DNA of 64,000 nt, taken from positions 225,958 to 289,957 of the forward strand of contig NZ_JAVYJB010000004.1 of the NCBI RefSeq assembly GCF_032490495.1. Direction: 5' to 3'. Below, piece by piece: positions 23,776 to 31,930 of this stretch. Made by a program: the position numbers and the translations under genes. Under the pieces are notes generated by a model. That model did no database searches, had not been told where the DNA came from, and saw only the letters and a list, made by a program, of their open reading frames with translations. Position 1 is the stretch's first letter; each line of letters opens with the position of its first letter. The stretch is from Pilosibacter fragilis. GTDB taxonomy: Bacteria; Bacillota; Clostridia; Lachnospirales; Lachnospiraceae.

Positions 23776-25683
23776 TTATGATTCGTTTTCCGCAATGGTA
23801 CGCCGCAAAAGATTCATTTCGGCTTCATAGCCGTAATCCTCTTTTTCGCTGCTCTCCTTTGCCAATTCCAACGCCTGACGGCATAGATCCAAACCGGCTT
23901 TCTTTTCCCTGCGGCCGCCGATACCCAAAAGCTTGCAGCGCGCCAAGCGCATTTTGCATTTCACACTGCCCAATTTCTCGCCAGTTTCATAGCAGCGGCG
24001 CGCTTCCTTTCCGTCCTGCGCAACGACGACGCCGTTTTCATAAAAACGCCCCAACGCCCACCAGGCGCTGTCGTCATTCCCATCGGCAGCTTTGCGGTAA
24101 TGGGCATACGCCTCAGACAGCTTCCCTGCCTGCTCCAAATGCCATCCCATGTTGTAATCCGCCATGGCTTCGCCCAGCTCCGCCGCGCGGCGATACCATT
24201 CCATGGCCGTTTCCAAATCCCGCGGCACGCCCCGTCCCATCGCATAACATTCGCCCAGGCTATTCATGGCAGCCGGGTGGTTCTGCTCTGCTGCTCGTTC
24301 GTACCAGCAAATTGCCTTTTTCATATCCTGTTCCACGCCTTCGCCGTGGTCGTACTGCCAGCCGAGCTCATACATGTCATCAGCATTTCCGCCCTCGGCG
24401 GCAGCAGTATACCAACGGATCGCTTCCGTCATATTTTGTTCCACGCCTTCGCCGTGCTCGTAGCAGCATGCCAGATTATGCATGGATTGCAAATTGCCAC
24501 ACTGTGCGCCCTGCTCATACCATTTTACGGCTTCCTGCCAATTCTGCTCCACGCCATATCCCCTTTTATAGCACCGGCCAAGATTGCACATGGCACTGCC
24601 GTTGCCGCCTTCGGCACTGCGGCGATACCAGTAAAACGCCCTGTCTTCGTTCTGTTCCACGCCTTCGCCGCCCTCGTAGCAGCATGCCAGATTATGCATG
24701 GATTGCAAATCGCCGCACTGTGCGCCCTGCTCATACCATTTTATGGCTTCCTGCCAATTCTGCTCCACGCCATATCCCATTTGATAGCACAAGCCCAGAT
24801 TGCTCATGCTAACCGGATTGCCGCACTCCGCACTTCTGCGATACCAGGAAAAGGCCTGCTCCCAACTCTGCTCCACGCCGCGGCCCTTTTCATAGCAGCA
24901 TCCCAGATTATGCATGGATTGCAAATCGCCACACTGTGCGCCTCTGCGATACCAGGAAAAGGCCTGCTCCCCACTCTGCTCCACGCCGCAGCCCTTTTCA
25001 TAGCAGTATCCCAGAGCCGTCATTGCCGCGCTCACGCCACTCTCTGCCGCCTCGCGGAACCAATGCACAGCATGCTCCCAGTTTTGCTCCACGCCGTCGC
25101 CGTATTCATAGCATACGCCCAGCCGGTACATACCTTCACCGTAGCGCTGATACGCCGCCGCGCGCACCCAGTGCACGGCCTCGGCAGCGTCGGCTTCCAC
25201 GCCGATCCCGTCGTGGAAGGCGCGGGCGAGCAGCATCTGTCCGCGGGGCGAACCGTATTCCGCCGCCTTGCAGTATAACTCGGCAGCCTTTTCCGCATCC
25301 GGAGCCGTGCCGATGCCGTATTGATAGCACACGCCCAAGCAGCACACCGCATTCAGGCTCCCCATTTCCACCGCCTGCTGATAAAGCCAAAAAGCCTGAA
25401 CCGGATCCGCCTCCACGCCGTTTCCCTGCTCCATGCAGATGCCCAGATTGCATACGCCCCATGCGCTGCCGAGATATGCAGCTTTCCGAAAACAATCCAC
25501 CATGCGCTTTTTATCCGATGCCTCTGCATCCCAAAGGGTGTTGCCTAAAGCCGTCCAATCATCTCCGGTCATATCGGCCTCGTTGGCGCGCAGCAATTTC
25601 CGGCCGCACTGCGGACAGCGCTCCGGCAGCTTTTCGCCTTCATCCCAATAATTACAGGTGTGATCCTCGCAGTGATAAATCAT
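23776..25683 (-). CDS. Sel1-repeat protein
   Basis: 635 aa. The N-terminus has a zinc-binding pair (HCEDHTCNYWDEG, RCPQCGRKLL). From residue 70 it is almost entirely 36-residue Sel1 repeats (A..G...A...LG.CYE.G.GVEQ), about 14 units. Sel1 solenoids bind partner proteins. Two repeat pairs 216 bp apart are almost identical at DNA level, showing recent expansion. No signal peptide is seen, so it is probably cytoplasmic. It appears intact although surrounded by broken mobile genes. Confidence 0.9.
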   Translation of the reverse strand: MIYHCEDHTCNYWDEGEKLPERCPQCGRKLLRANEADMTGDDWTALGNTLWDAEASDKKRMVDCFRKAAYLGSAWGVCNLGICMEQGNGVEADPVQAFWLYQQAVEMGSLNAVCCLGVCYQYGIGTAPDAEKAAELYCKAAEYGSPRGQMLLARAFHDGIGVEADAAEAVHWVRAAAYQRYGEGMYRLGVCYEYGDGVEQNWEHAVHWFREAAESGVSAAMTALGYCYEKGCGVEQSGEQAFSWYRRGAQCGDLQSMHNLGCCYEKGRGVEQSWEQAFSWYRRSAECGNPVSMSNLGLCYQMGYGVEQNWQEAIKWYEQGAQCGDLQSMHNLACCYEGGEGVEQNEDRAFYWYRRSAEGGNGSAMCNLGRCYKRGYGVEQNWQEAVKWYEQGAQCGNLQSMHNLACCYEHGEGVEQNMTEAIRWYTAAAEGGNADDMYELGWQYDHGEGVEQDMKKAICWYERAAEQNHPAAMNSLGECYAMGRGVPRDLETAMEWYRRAAELGEAMADYNMGWHLEQAGKLSEAYAHYRKAADGNDDSAWWALGRFYENGVVVAQDGKEARRCYETGEKLGSVKCKMRLARCKLLGIGGRREKKAGLDLCRQALELAKESSEKEDYGYEAEMNLLRRTIAENES

Positions 25684-25708
25684 CGTTTCTAACTCCTTCC
25701 GCCTGCTG

Positions 25709-25753
25709 AAAAAAGCAGCGCGTTACACTATTTTCTATAGTATAACACGCTGC
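25709..25753 (-). terminator. Terminator upstream of the Sel1 gene
   Basis: A stem of about 16 bp (GCAGCGCGTTACACTA with TAGTATAACACGCTGC), with TTTTTTC on the - strand. It would end transcription of the gene whose last codons lie at 25778-25849. Confidence 0.85.
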
Positions 25754-25777
25754 TTCAAAAAAGGAAAGACCGATCGG

Positions 25778-25849
25778 TCAGTCCTCGTTGCCGAAGAACT
25801 TATCGTGCACCACTTTGATGGCGCGGTTTGCATCGTCCTTGCAGAAGAA
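25778..25849 (-). pseudogene. C-terminal tail of a probable aspartokinase
   Basis: The - strand frame reads KDDANRAIKVVHDKFFGNED then TGA. It resembles the end of aspartate kinases (ADRA...IHDKFF). The rest of the gene is absent because recombinase sequence begins at about 25842. The stop lies in a perfect palindrome, GACCGATCGGTC (25768-25779). Confidence 0.4.
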
Positions 25850-25930
25850 GTATCTGGAAGATTATGCAGTACAGCATGGATTTGATAATATTCAGCATTT
25901 CAGTGATGATGGATATTCAGGAACGAACTT
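25842..25930 (+). pseudogene. Serine recombinase fragment, left of the conjugative element
   Basis: The frame reads QKKYLEDYAVQHGFDNIQHF and SDDGYSGTNF, part of the resolvase domain of a large serine recombinase. The catalytic-Ser segment upstream is missing. The reading resumes at 63650 with NRPAFNSLLTEIEAGRVGTV, so the 37.7-kb element lies inside this gene. Confidence 0.85.
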
Positions 25931-25950
25931 TGCTGGGGTTAGATAGCGAT
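25929..25950. other. Left attachment junction of the conjugative element
   Basis: The target half ends at TT (25929-25930). Element sequence follows with GATAGCGAT (25942-25950), which is the complement of ATCGCTATC at the right end. Confidence 0.6.
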
Positions 25951-27612
25951 ACTTTTTACATCTACCATGTTGCGGCGGTCATGGTTGACAACTTGCGTCG
26001 GCTCCTGCTCGGTATCAACCTGTCCGACAAAGCTATAATGGATTTCGATTTTCCGGGTGTTGGTTTCCCGGTCTAATTCATGTATCAAAATACGGTCGAT
26101 AAACTCATGGACGTTTTCATAGGTCAATTCCTGTATGTCGCTGTATTTCCCGACAATCTGAATAAACCTTGATATATCCCTTTTTCGCTCGGTAACGGTT
26201 GCGATCTGCTGTTGTAACTCGTCTATCCTTGCGGCAAGGGATTTCTTTTCGTCCTCATAGCCGGAAGTTAGAAACACAAACCGTTCATCTGTCAGTCTGC
26301 CTAATGCGTTGTCCTCATACAGCTTGCGGAAAAGCGTGTCAAGTTCGGTCATACGCGCCTGTGCTTTGAAAAGTTCCTTTTGCTGCTGCGCTAATGCCTT
26401 TCTCGCTTCCATGTCGCCGTACTCGGTAGCTTTACAGATAAAGTCCTGTTCGTGTTCCTTAACATACCGCAAAACCCGCCGCATATCTTCCAGCACTAAA
26501 TCAAGAAGTACGTTTTTGCGGATATAATGAGAGGTACACTCGCTGCCTGTCCTTGCCCTGTTGCGCCATGCGCCGCAAGAATAGGAAAACTTGCGCGGCT
26601 CGATATTTACGCCCTGTTGGTAATACATCTTATGTCTGCAACCAGCGCAAAACAGCAAGCCGGAAAAAATATCAATCTCCGCTGCTTTTGTCGGGCGGTG
26701 GCGGGTAGCAATCCGCTTTTGCGCAAGTTCAAAGGTTTCCTCGTCAACAAGCGGCTCATGGGTGTTTGGGAAGAAATAGCGTTGTTCTTCTTCGTTCTTC
26801 CGGGTCTTTTTCGACTTGTAGGATACCTTGTGAGTTTTCGCGGTTATGGTATGCCCTAAATATTCCTGCCTTGCTAATATGTCATAGAGCGTTTTGTCCG
26901 GCCAAGTATAGGGGGCGATCATTGCCCGCTGATACCGCGCCTGTCCTGTACGCTGATAGCGCAACGCTCCAATCGTCAAGACTTTGTTTTCCGCAAGCCA
27001 TTTTTGGATTTCGCACATACGCACGCCGCTAACAAACATAGCGAAAACCTGTTTGACAATCGGCGCGGTTTCCGGGTCGGGTATAAGGTGGTGGCGGTTG
27101 TTCGGGTCTGGGATATAGCCGTATGGATATTCCCCGTTGACGCGCTCGCCTTTTTGCGCCTGTGCCTGTTTAACTGCGCGGATTTTCTTGCTTGTGTCGC
27201 GGGCGTAAAACTCGTTAAACCAGTTCCGCAAGGGGGTAAACTCGTTATCCTCCCGCGCTGTGTCAACTCCGTCGTTGATCGCGATATAGCGTACTCCGTT
27301 TTCGGGAAATACAATCTCTATGAGTTCGCCCGTTTTCAGATAGTTTCTGCCAAGACGGGAAAGGTCTTTGGTAATGACCGTCGCCACTCGTCCGGCTTCC
27401 ACTTCCTGCAACATCGCTTGCAGCCCCTCGCGCTCAAAACTCACGCCGGAAAATCCGTCGTCCACAAAAAACTTTGTGTTCAAAAAATGGTGTTCGTCCG
27501 CATAGCGTTGAAGTATCATTTTTTGGTGCTGTATGCTTCCGCTTTCTCCGGCTTGCATATCCTCTTGACTTAAACGGCAGTAAAGGGCGGTGATTTTATT
27601 CGACTGTAACAT
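25939..27612 (-). CDS. Large serine recombinase of the conjugative element
   Basis: 557 aa from the ATG at 27612 (GGAAAGGAGG upstream). Resolvase domain with catalytic Ser in ALYCRLSQED and the KDLSRLGRNYL segment, recombinase domain (residues 165-290), zinc ribbon (FCAGCRHKMYY ... SCGAW ... SECTSHY) and a coiled-coil region (residues 395-470). It catalyses integration and excision. Its stop codon lies 9 bp from the left end, the usual int-at-the-edge layout. Confidence 0.95.
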   Translation of the reverse strand: MLQSNKITALYCRLSQEDMQAGESGSIQHQKMILQRYADEHHFLNTKFFVDDGFSGVSFEREGLQAMLQEVEAGRVATVITKDLSRLGRNYLKTGELIEIVFPENGVRYIAINDGVDTAREDNEFTPLRNWFNEFYARDTSKKIRAVKQAQAQKGERVNGEYPYGYIPDPNNRHHLIPDPETAPIVKQVFAMFVSGVRMCEIQKWLAENKVLTIGALRYQRTGQARYQRAMIAPYTWPDKTLYDILARQEYLGHTITAKTHKVSYKSKKTRKNEEEQRYFFPNTHEPLVDEETFELAQKRIATRHRPTKAAEIDIFSGLLFCAGCRHKMYYQQGVNIEPRKFSYSCGAWRNRARTGSECTSHYIRKNVLLDLVLEDMRRVLRYVKEHEQDFICKATEYGDMEARKALAQQQKELFKAQARMTELDTLFRKLYEDNALGRLTDERFVFLTSGYEDEKKSLAARIDELQQQIATVTERKRDISRFIQIVGKYSDIQELTYENVHEFIDRILIHELDRETNTRKIEIHYSFVGQVDTEQEPTQVVNHDRRNMVDVKSIAI

Positions 27613-27689
27613 TAGTCCTCCTTTCCGACAGCCGAATAAACAGGTATAATGTGTTGCTATCATTATACCATATCCCGCCGCCTAATGCA

Positions 27690-27863
27690 CTACTCGGACG
27701 CTAAAAATCCCGGATTTCCGGGCTTTTTCTGCAAATCCTTTACAATGAGTTTCTCAATCTTTTTATGGATTGTATCGGTTGCCTTTTCACTCGGCAACGC
27801 TTGAACAAGATAGGTGATTTTCCCTATTTTGCGTTCGGTTGTAATTGTCTGTTTTTTATCCAT
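27690..27863 (-). CDS. TnpW-like small transposon protein
   Basis: 57 aa from the ATG at 27863 behind AAAGGAGG. MDKKQTITTERKIGKITYLV and KIEKLIVKDLQ match small proteins encoded beside serine recombinases in such elements. Role unknown; possibly recombination directionality. Confidence 0.65.
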   Translation of the reverse strand: MDKKQTITTERKIGKITYLVQALPSEKATDTIHKKIEKLIVKDLQKKPGNPGFLASE

Positions 27864-28266
27864 TAGAAAAACCTCCTTTTCCTGTATGGATAAACTATAT
27901 TCGTCAAAAGGCAAAAACGGGCGGTTGTTAGCTGCAACCTCACGGGAGTTTCACCCCGGCCCATGCTTATGGGTGCGCCGCGCAATACTTTGAGGGTGTT
28001 CAACGCGGGAGTATCATTGTGCCGCCTTGTATGTCGTCGCCCACAAGCTGCTAAACCTGTTTTACGGCGCGGTAGTTCTCGCTCGGCTTTTCCCCTATGG
28101 GGAAAAGCTGTCATGGCGTACCCGCCGACTGGCTCGGTACAGACGGAATGTACCCGTTTGCCTGTTATGCTGCGCACCAAAGGCCGCTTTCTTTGTCAAA
28201 GAACAATAGGCTTTGTCGGCCTGCAAAAGCACATCAACAGCGGATATGCTTTTGCGGAACGACAAA
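27864..28266 (-). other. Gene-free stretch with hairpins
   Basis: About 400 bp with no convincing gene. It contains a perfect hairpin GCTTTTCCCC-TAT-GGGGAAAAGC (28089-28111) and several GC-rich palindromes. It may be an untranslated leader of the TnpW-recombinase transcript. Confidence 0.4.
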
Positions 28267-28316
28267 TAGCCCATAACGGGAAGCGTGGAAAGGGGACACG
28301 CTCCCCGCATGGGCTA
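28267..28316 (-). terminator. Long hairpin after the HTH gene
   Basis: TAGCCCAT (28267-28274) pairs with ATGGGCTA (28309-28316), and the inner CGGGAAGCGTG pairs with CACGCTCCCCG (one mismatch). It starts 5 bp after the HTH gene's stop on the - strand and ends in ATTTG. Confidence 0.65.
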
Positions 28317-28321
28317 AAAGA

Positions 28322-28564
28322 TTATCCTACATGAAAAGCAAGGGTGCGGGTAATAAGGCGCACTTGCAGCCTGTTACGCATTTCCTCGTCCACATAGGAA
28401 TAGGTATTGCCCGCGTCGTCTTTCAGCGTGCGGGTACAAAGTTTCGCTATGTAACCCTCGTAGTGCTTCAAGATCGCGCACATGGCGGTTGTGTCGCCGT
28501 TTGCCGCTGCGGAAATGACAGGGAACGGCAACAGATTTTCAGACTTCCTAACGGTATTCATCAT
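28322..28564 (-). CDS. Small helix-turn-helix protein (Orf8/HTH_16-like)
   Basis: 80 aa from ATGATG at 28564. PFPVISAAANGDTTAMCAIL and HYEGYIAKLC match small HTH proteins found after sigma-like genes in Tn916/Tn1549 elements. It overlaps the sigma-like gene by 17 bp, so both are co-translated. Confidence 0.7.
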   Translation of the reverse strand: MMNTVRKSENLLPFPVISAAANGDTTAMCAILKHYEGYIAKLCTRTLKDDAGNTYSYVDEEMRNRLQVRLITRTLAFHVG

Positions 28565-28985
28565 CTGCTTTTCCCTCCAAATACTGTTTGATTTTCGCAA
28601 GCGCGGATTTCCTGTGCCGGAAAACCGTCGTGCGTACAACATTCAGCAGTTCGCCAATTTCCGCGTCGCTCATATCCAAGAAGTAGGACAAAAGGATAAT
28701 GTCGCGTTTCCTTTCGGGCAAAGCGTTAAGGGCTTCGGCAAGCAGTTCATTTTTGACGAGTACATCAAAGCCGGACACTTGAAAACGGAAATAATCGCTT
28801 TCGTATTCGTCCGTTGTGAAAAGCTGCGCGAGTTCGCTTTCGCTCAAATCCGAAAAAGTAACTTCGCGTGCTGCGCGTTTCGCAAGAGTGCGGCGGTGGC
28901 TTTTCGCTTCGCCGACCAAAGTTTTCTTTGCTAATGCGTCGTACTGATGTTGTATTCTTTCCTTGTCGGAAGAAGATAGCTCCAT
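28548..28985 (-). CDS. Sigma-70-like regulatory protein
   Basis: 145 aa. The ATG at 28985 was preferred over a GTG three codons earlier because AAGGAGG sits 8 nt before it. Residues 90-140 are a region-4 helix-turn-helix (ALPERKRDIILLSYFLDMSD, AEIGELLNVVRTTVFRHRKS). It is likely an element-specific activator of the recombinase or transfer genes. Confidence 0.85.
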   Translation of the reverse strand: MELSSSDKERIQHQYDALAKKTLVGEAKSHRRTLAKRAAREVTFSDLSESELAQLFTTDEYESDYFRFQVSGFDVLVKNELLAEALNALPERKRDIILLSYFLDMSDAEIGELLNVVRTTVFRHRKSALAKIKQYLEGKADDEYR

Positions 28986-29119
28986 AGAGTTCACCTCCTT
29001 CCCGCGTGGAGTAGAGGACGGGAGTTAAGGGCTTGTCCTCTCTGCCCCTTTCGCTCCGTACCCGTTCGGGAGATGGCTCTTGAGTGCGCTTTTCAGAAAA
29101 AAGTTGAAAAAAGCAAAAT

Positions 29120-29148
29120 GCGCCCGTCCGCAAGACGCGGACGGGCGC
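29120..29148 (-). terminator. Terminator upstream of the sigma-like gene
   Basis: Perfect 12-bp stem GCGCCCGTCCGC with GCGGACGGGCGC. On the - strand ATTTTGCTTTTTT follows. Confidence 0.85.
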
Positions 29149-29270
29149 AAAGGAAATGTAAGCAGTAGCTAAATGTATTGACAGTTCACATTCATAGCCG
29201 GAATATCCCGCTTGCGGAGCATAGCTTTTTTTGACCGCAAAGCATTAGGCGGGTTACAGTAAATAAAAAT

Positions 29271-29305
29271 GGACACGGCGATACCTCCCCGATACCGCCG
29301 TATCC
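29271..29305 (-). terminator. Hairpin between the methyltransferase and sigma-like genes
   Basis: GGACACGGCGATACC pairs with GATACCGCCGTATCC with two mismatches. On the - strand ATTTTTATTT follows. The 29149-29458 gap otherwise holds no gene. Confidence 0.6.
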
Positions 29306-29383
29306 TTAAAAAAGGGCGACTTTAATACACTACCCGCAATCCATTCTATAATAGGGAACAGCGGCTTTTGCGCAATATTAAAT

Positions 29384-29430
29384 AAAAAAGCCGATAACAC
29401 ATAGGTTTTTTGACCTAATGCGTTATCGGC
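29384..29430 (-). terminator. Terminator of the Cfr/RlmN-like gene
   Basis: GCCGATAAC (29390-29398) pairs with GTTATCGGC (29422-29430), with inner TAGGT/ACCTA pairing and TTTTTTA on the - strand. Confidence 0.85.
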
Positions 29431-29458
29431 TCTGCGTCTATGCGTCTGGCACTTTTAA

Positions 29459-30442
29459 TCATTTTTTTTTGAATTTATTATATGTGTTAGCTAACTGTCC
29501 ACAAGCCGCGTTAATCTCTCTGCCATGAGAAACTCTCATAGTAACTTCAAGTCCTGCTTGCTCTAATTGATGTTTGAATGCAACTATTTCCCGTTTCTGT
29601 GGTGCTTTAATTCTTGAATTGCTTGTTGGGTTGTATTGTAACACGTTAATCATAACTTTTTTGCCCCGAAACCATTTTGCAAGTTGTCTTACATCTGAGG
29701 GCCGGTCATTTATACCCGGTAAAAGCAAATACGCAAAGACAATTTTGCGATTATGCCTTTCAGAATAGGATAAGGCTTGCTTAACAACATCTTCAATAGC
29801 ATATATGCGCATGTGAGGAATAATACGATTTCTTGCAGATTGTGTTGCTGCGTGTAAAGATATTGTCAACTGAATTTTAAGATGTTCCTCGCGCAATTTT
29901 TTTAATTGATCGACCGGACCAACTGTTGATATGGTAATGCCGTCGGTTGGAAAGTTGAGCCCATATCTATCTCGGAGAATATGGATTGCTTTTATCAAGT
30001 TGTCATAATTGAATAAAGGCTCTCCCATACCCATAAAAACGATACGGTTTACTTTTCGACGCAACAATATAATCTGTTGTACGATTTCTGACGATGTTAG
30101 ATTACGAACAAAGCCATTTCGCCCGGACTCACAAAAAATACAACCAACAGGACAACCGACTTGTGTGCTCACGCAAACAGTTCCACCATCTCGCCGCTTG
30201 ATAAAAACCGTTTCAATGTATTTGTTGTCTTTCAGTTCGTAAACATACTTTTCAGTATCACTGCTTTTGCAAATATTTTTTACCAACATTGATAGATTTT
30301 TTTTGCGTGGTAATTGCTTATATAATTCTTCATATAAGGCTTTTGCTTCATTCTCGCCAATAACTTCCGACATTTCTTTGTAAGTAAATCCGTATGGATC
30401 ATTCCGTACTTCCGCAGGCGTATATTTAGGTAAACGTTTCAT
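29459..30442 (-). CDS. Cfr/RlmN-family radical-SAM 23S rRNA methyltransferase
   Basis: 327 aa. Radical-SAM cluster motif VGCPVGCIFCESG (Cys at CxxxCxxC), SAM-binding MGMGEPLFNYDN, ISTVGPVDQL, SLHAATQSARN, and the C-terminal INAACGQL Cys used for methyl transfer. The family methylates A2503 of 23S rRNA at C2 (RlmN) or C8 (Cfr, which gives resistance to phenicols, lincosamides, oxazolidinones, pleuromutilins and streptogramin A). Carriage on an element plus a leader-peptide attenuator argues for a resistance role. Sequence alone does not settle C2 or C8. AT-rich codons differ from the GC-rich transfer genes. AGAAAGGAT precedes the ATG. Confidence 0.85.
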   Translation of the reverse strand: MKRLPKYTPAEVRNDPYGFTYKEMSEVIGENEAKALYEELYKQLPRKKNLSMLVKNICKSSDTEKYVYELKDNKYIETVFIKRRDGGTVCVSTQVGCPVGCIFCESGRNGFVRNLTSSEIVQQIILLRRKVNRIVFMGMGEPLFNYDNLIKAIHILRDRYGLNFPTDGITISTVGPVDQLKKLREEHLKIQLTISLHAATQSARNRIIPHMRIYAIEDVVKQALSYSERHNRKIVFAYLLLPGINDRPSDVRQLAKWFRGKKVMINVLQYNPTSNSRIKAPQKREIVAFKHQLEQAGLEVTMRVSHGREINAACGQLANTYNKFKKK

Positions 30443-30458
30443 TTTTATATCCTTTCTT

Positions 30459-30644
30459 CTAAATAATAAAAGTTTGTTTTTCTGTATTTTTGATTACAAT
30501 CTCTAATTTTTCTACATCAATGATATGCGTCAATTTGCATTTAGGGCAGAAAAGAGGAAAATCTTTTAATACAGTATTATGAAATACTTGAACTCTCGTC
30601 TTTCCGTTACAAATCGGACATTTTATCCAATATTTTTTAAGCAT
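30459..30644 (-). CDS. Cysteine-rich KTR protein
   Basis: 61 aa. It has two CxxC pairs (IKCPICNGKTR and FCPKCKLTHII) forming a zinc knuckle. Such KTR proteins often sit beside ribosome-protection or rRNA-methylase resistance genes in these elements. It lies 16 bp upstream of the methyltransferase and is co-transcribed after the attenuator. Confidence 0.8.
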   Translation of the reverse strand: MLKKYWIKCPICNGKTRVQVFHNTVLKDFPLFCPKCKLTHIIDVEKLEIVIKNTEKQTFII

Positions 30645-30669
30645 TATATTTCACTCGTCCTTTTTACAC

Positions 30670-30714
30670 AAAAAAATGCAGGTCAATCCTCAACATGAGC
30701 ATTGACCTGCATTT
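30670..30714 (-). terminator. Attenuator terminator
   Basis: AAATGCAGGTCAAT and ATTGACCTGCATTT form a 14-bp stem with TTTTTTTG following on the - strand, just before the KTR gene. It would stop transcription unless disrupted during leader translation. Confidence 0.85.
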
Positions 30715-30821
30715 ATAATGCACAGAGCAGTACAACAAAACTAAGGCATAGCTTGCACTATGTCTATACTATATCTATACGTCGTTAGTTTTTTGTATAG
30801 CATCCGCAAAATAAGCATGAC

Positions 30822-30846
30822 AAAAAAGCCCATGTTGAAAATGGGA
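30822..30846 (-). terminator. Upstream leader hairpin
   Basis: CCCAT-N7-ATGGG followed on the - strand by CTTTTTTG, a weak intrinsic terminator 20 bp after the leader peptide stop. Confidence 0.6.
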
Positions 30847-30865
30847 AAATCCTTTTTTTCAATGC

Positions 30866-30892
30866 TTATCTAATACGCATGCTATGCAACAT
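30866..30892 (-). CDS. Leader peptide MLHSMRIR
   Basis: Eight codons from the ATG at 30892, stop at 30866. AAAAGGAGG stands 8 nt upstream, far stronger than needed for a chance frame. It resembles the leader peptides of tet(M)/tet(W)-type attenuators, where ribosome stalling or slow translation opens downstream terminators. Confidence 0.7.
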   Translation of the reverse strand: MLHSMRIR

Positions 30893-30920
30893 AAACGCCG
30901 CCTCCTTTTACATAAATTTT

Positions 30921-30949
30921 ATTTTATCAGAAAATCAGTCTACTGTCAA
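30921..30949 (-). promoter_or_regulatory. Promoter of the leader/KTR/methyltransferase unit
   Basis: On the - strand TTGACA (30944-30949) and TAAAAT (30921-30926), 17-bp spacer, 29 bp before the leader peptide ATG. Confidence 0.85.
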
Positions 30950-31036
30950 TACACAACAGGAAGTATTTAACCTAATGATATGAATTGTGTGGACATATCC
31001 AAAAAGAAAGGTGAACTGTAAAATGTAACAGGGTGA

Positions 31037-31399
31037 ATGAAAATGGCAAAAAGACCCGTACCATTGTACGACTTTAAGGCTTTCGGGGCAGCTATAAAAG
31101 CCGCGAGAAATGAATACGGCGAGAGCCGCAAAAAGGTAAGCGACGAGTTATATATTTCCCCGCGCTACCTTGCGAATATCGAGAACAAGGGACAACAGCC
31201 GAGTTTACAGGTATTCTATGACCTTGTAACCCGGTATCATATTTCGGTAGATCAATTTTTCTTCCCGAACAGCAATGCGGAGAAATCCACCGGGCGGCGG
31301 CAGCTTGACGCGCTGCTGGACGGTATGAGCGATAAAGGCATACGGATTGTAACCGCAACAGCAAGGGAGATAACGGAAGTCGAAAAAGCAGAGGATTAA
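31037..31399 (+). CDS. XRE-type helix-turn-helix regulator
   Basis: 120 aa. HTH at residues 17-75 (FGAAIKAARNEYGESRKKVS, YISPRYLANIENKGQQPSLQ). The C-terminal part ends in VTATAREITEVEKAED. It lies upstream of oriT and the mobilization genes and probably controls them. Confidence 0.88.
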   Translation: MKMAKRPVPLYDFKAFGAAIKAARNEYGESRKKVSDELYISPRYLANIENKGQQPSLQVFYDLVTRYHISVDQFFFPNSNAEKSTGRRQLDALLDGMSDKGIRIVTATAREITEVEKAED

Positions 31400-31514
31400 C
31401 CTCACAATATGAGAAATCGGGAGATTGCAGCGCATGGCGGCTGCAATCTTTTTTTGCGTCCAAAATCAAAGGAACGCGCAACAAATACCGCCTTTCGGTG
31501 GGGGTATGGAGTAG

Positions 31515-31582
31515 ATAGCAAGCACAGCAAACGAGTACCCGTTTGCGGAAAATGCTTGTTGGGATAATCCCAAACCCTTATA
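31515..31582 (+). other. oriT-like region, copy 1
   Basis: A gene-free stretch just before mobC. It has the perfect palindrome TTGGGATAATCCCAA (31559-31573) and the imperfect one GCAAACG-N5-CCGTTTGC. Nearly the same block recurs inverted at 37017-37117. Its position next to MobC and relaxase genes makes it the best oriT candidate; the nic site is not determined. Confidence 0.6.
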
Positions 31583-31600
31583 CCGAAAGGCGGTGCGGAA

Positions 31601-31930
31601 ATGGAAAACCGAAAGAGAAATATACAGATGAAGTTTTACGTTACGGAAGAAGAAAAGCGGCTGATCGACGAGAAGATGAAGCAGCTTCCCATAAAGCAGT
31701 ATGGGGCATACTTCCGTAAAATGGCGATAGACGGGTATATTCTTGTCGTTGACCGAAGCGACACAAAAGCATATATCCGGGAACTGCAAGCGGTGAGCCG
31801 GAACATCAACCAAATTGCAAAACGCGCCAATGCGACGGGGACGGTTTACAGGCAGGATATAGAGGACATTAAAAAGGCGGTGGACGAGATATGGCGGTTA
31901 CAAAGACGCACCCTATTAAATCAACCTTAA
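31601..31930 (+). CDS. mobC: MobC-type relaxosome protein
   Basis: 109 aa. Ribbon-helix-helix start (RNIQMKFYVTEEEKRLIDEK) and the family segment ELQAVSRNINQIAKRANATG. It binds oriT DNA and helps the relaxase. It overlaps the relaxase gene by 40 bp. Confidence 0.88.
   Translation: MENRKRNIQMKFYVTEEEKRLIDEKMKQLPIKQYGAYFRKMAIDGYILVVDRSDTKAYIRELQAVSRNINQIAKRANATGTVYRQDIEDIKKAVDEIWRLQRRTLLNQP

Noticed and set aside
24458..24783. Regular repeats considered as a CRISPR array
   Set aside because: The 108-bp period codes for Sel1 motifs in frame; there are no short identical repeats with unique spacers.
23778..25278. Two long + strand frames opposite the Sel1 gene
   Set aside because: They mirror the repeats of the Sel1 gene and carry no independent start signal or known family.
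29459..30442. Naming the methyltransferase as a specific cfr variant
   Set aside because: Family motifs fit both Cfr and RlmN and the 327-aa length does not match the variants whose lengths I recall; without alignment a variant name would be a guess.
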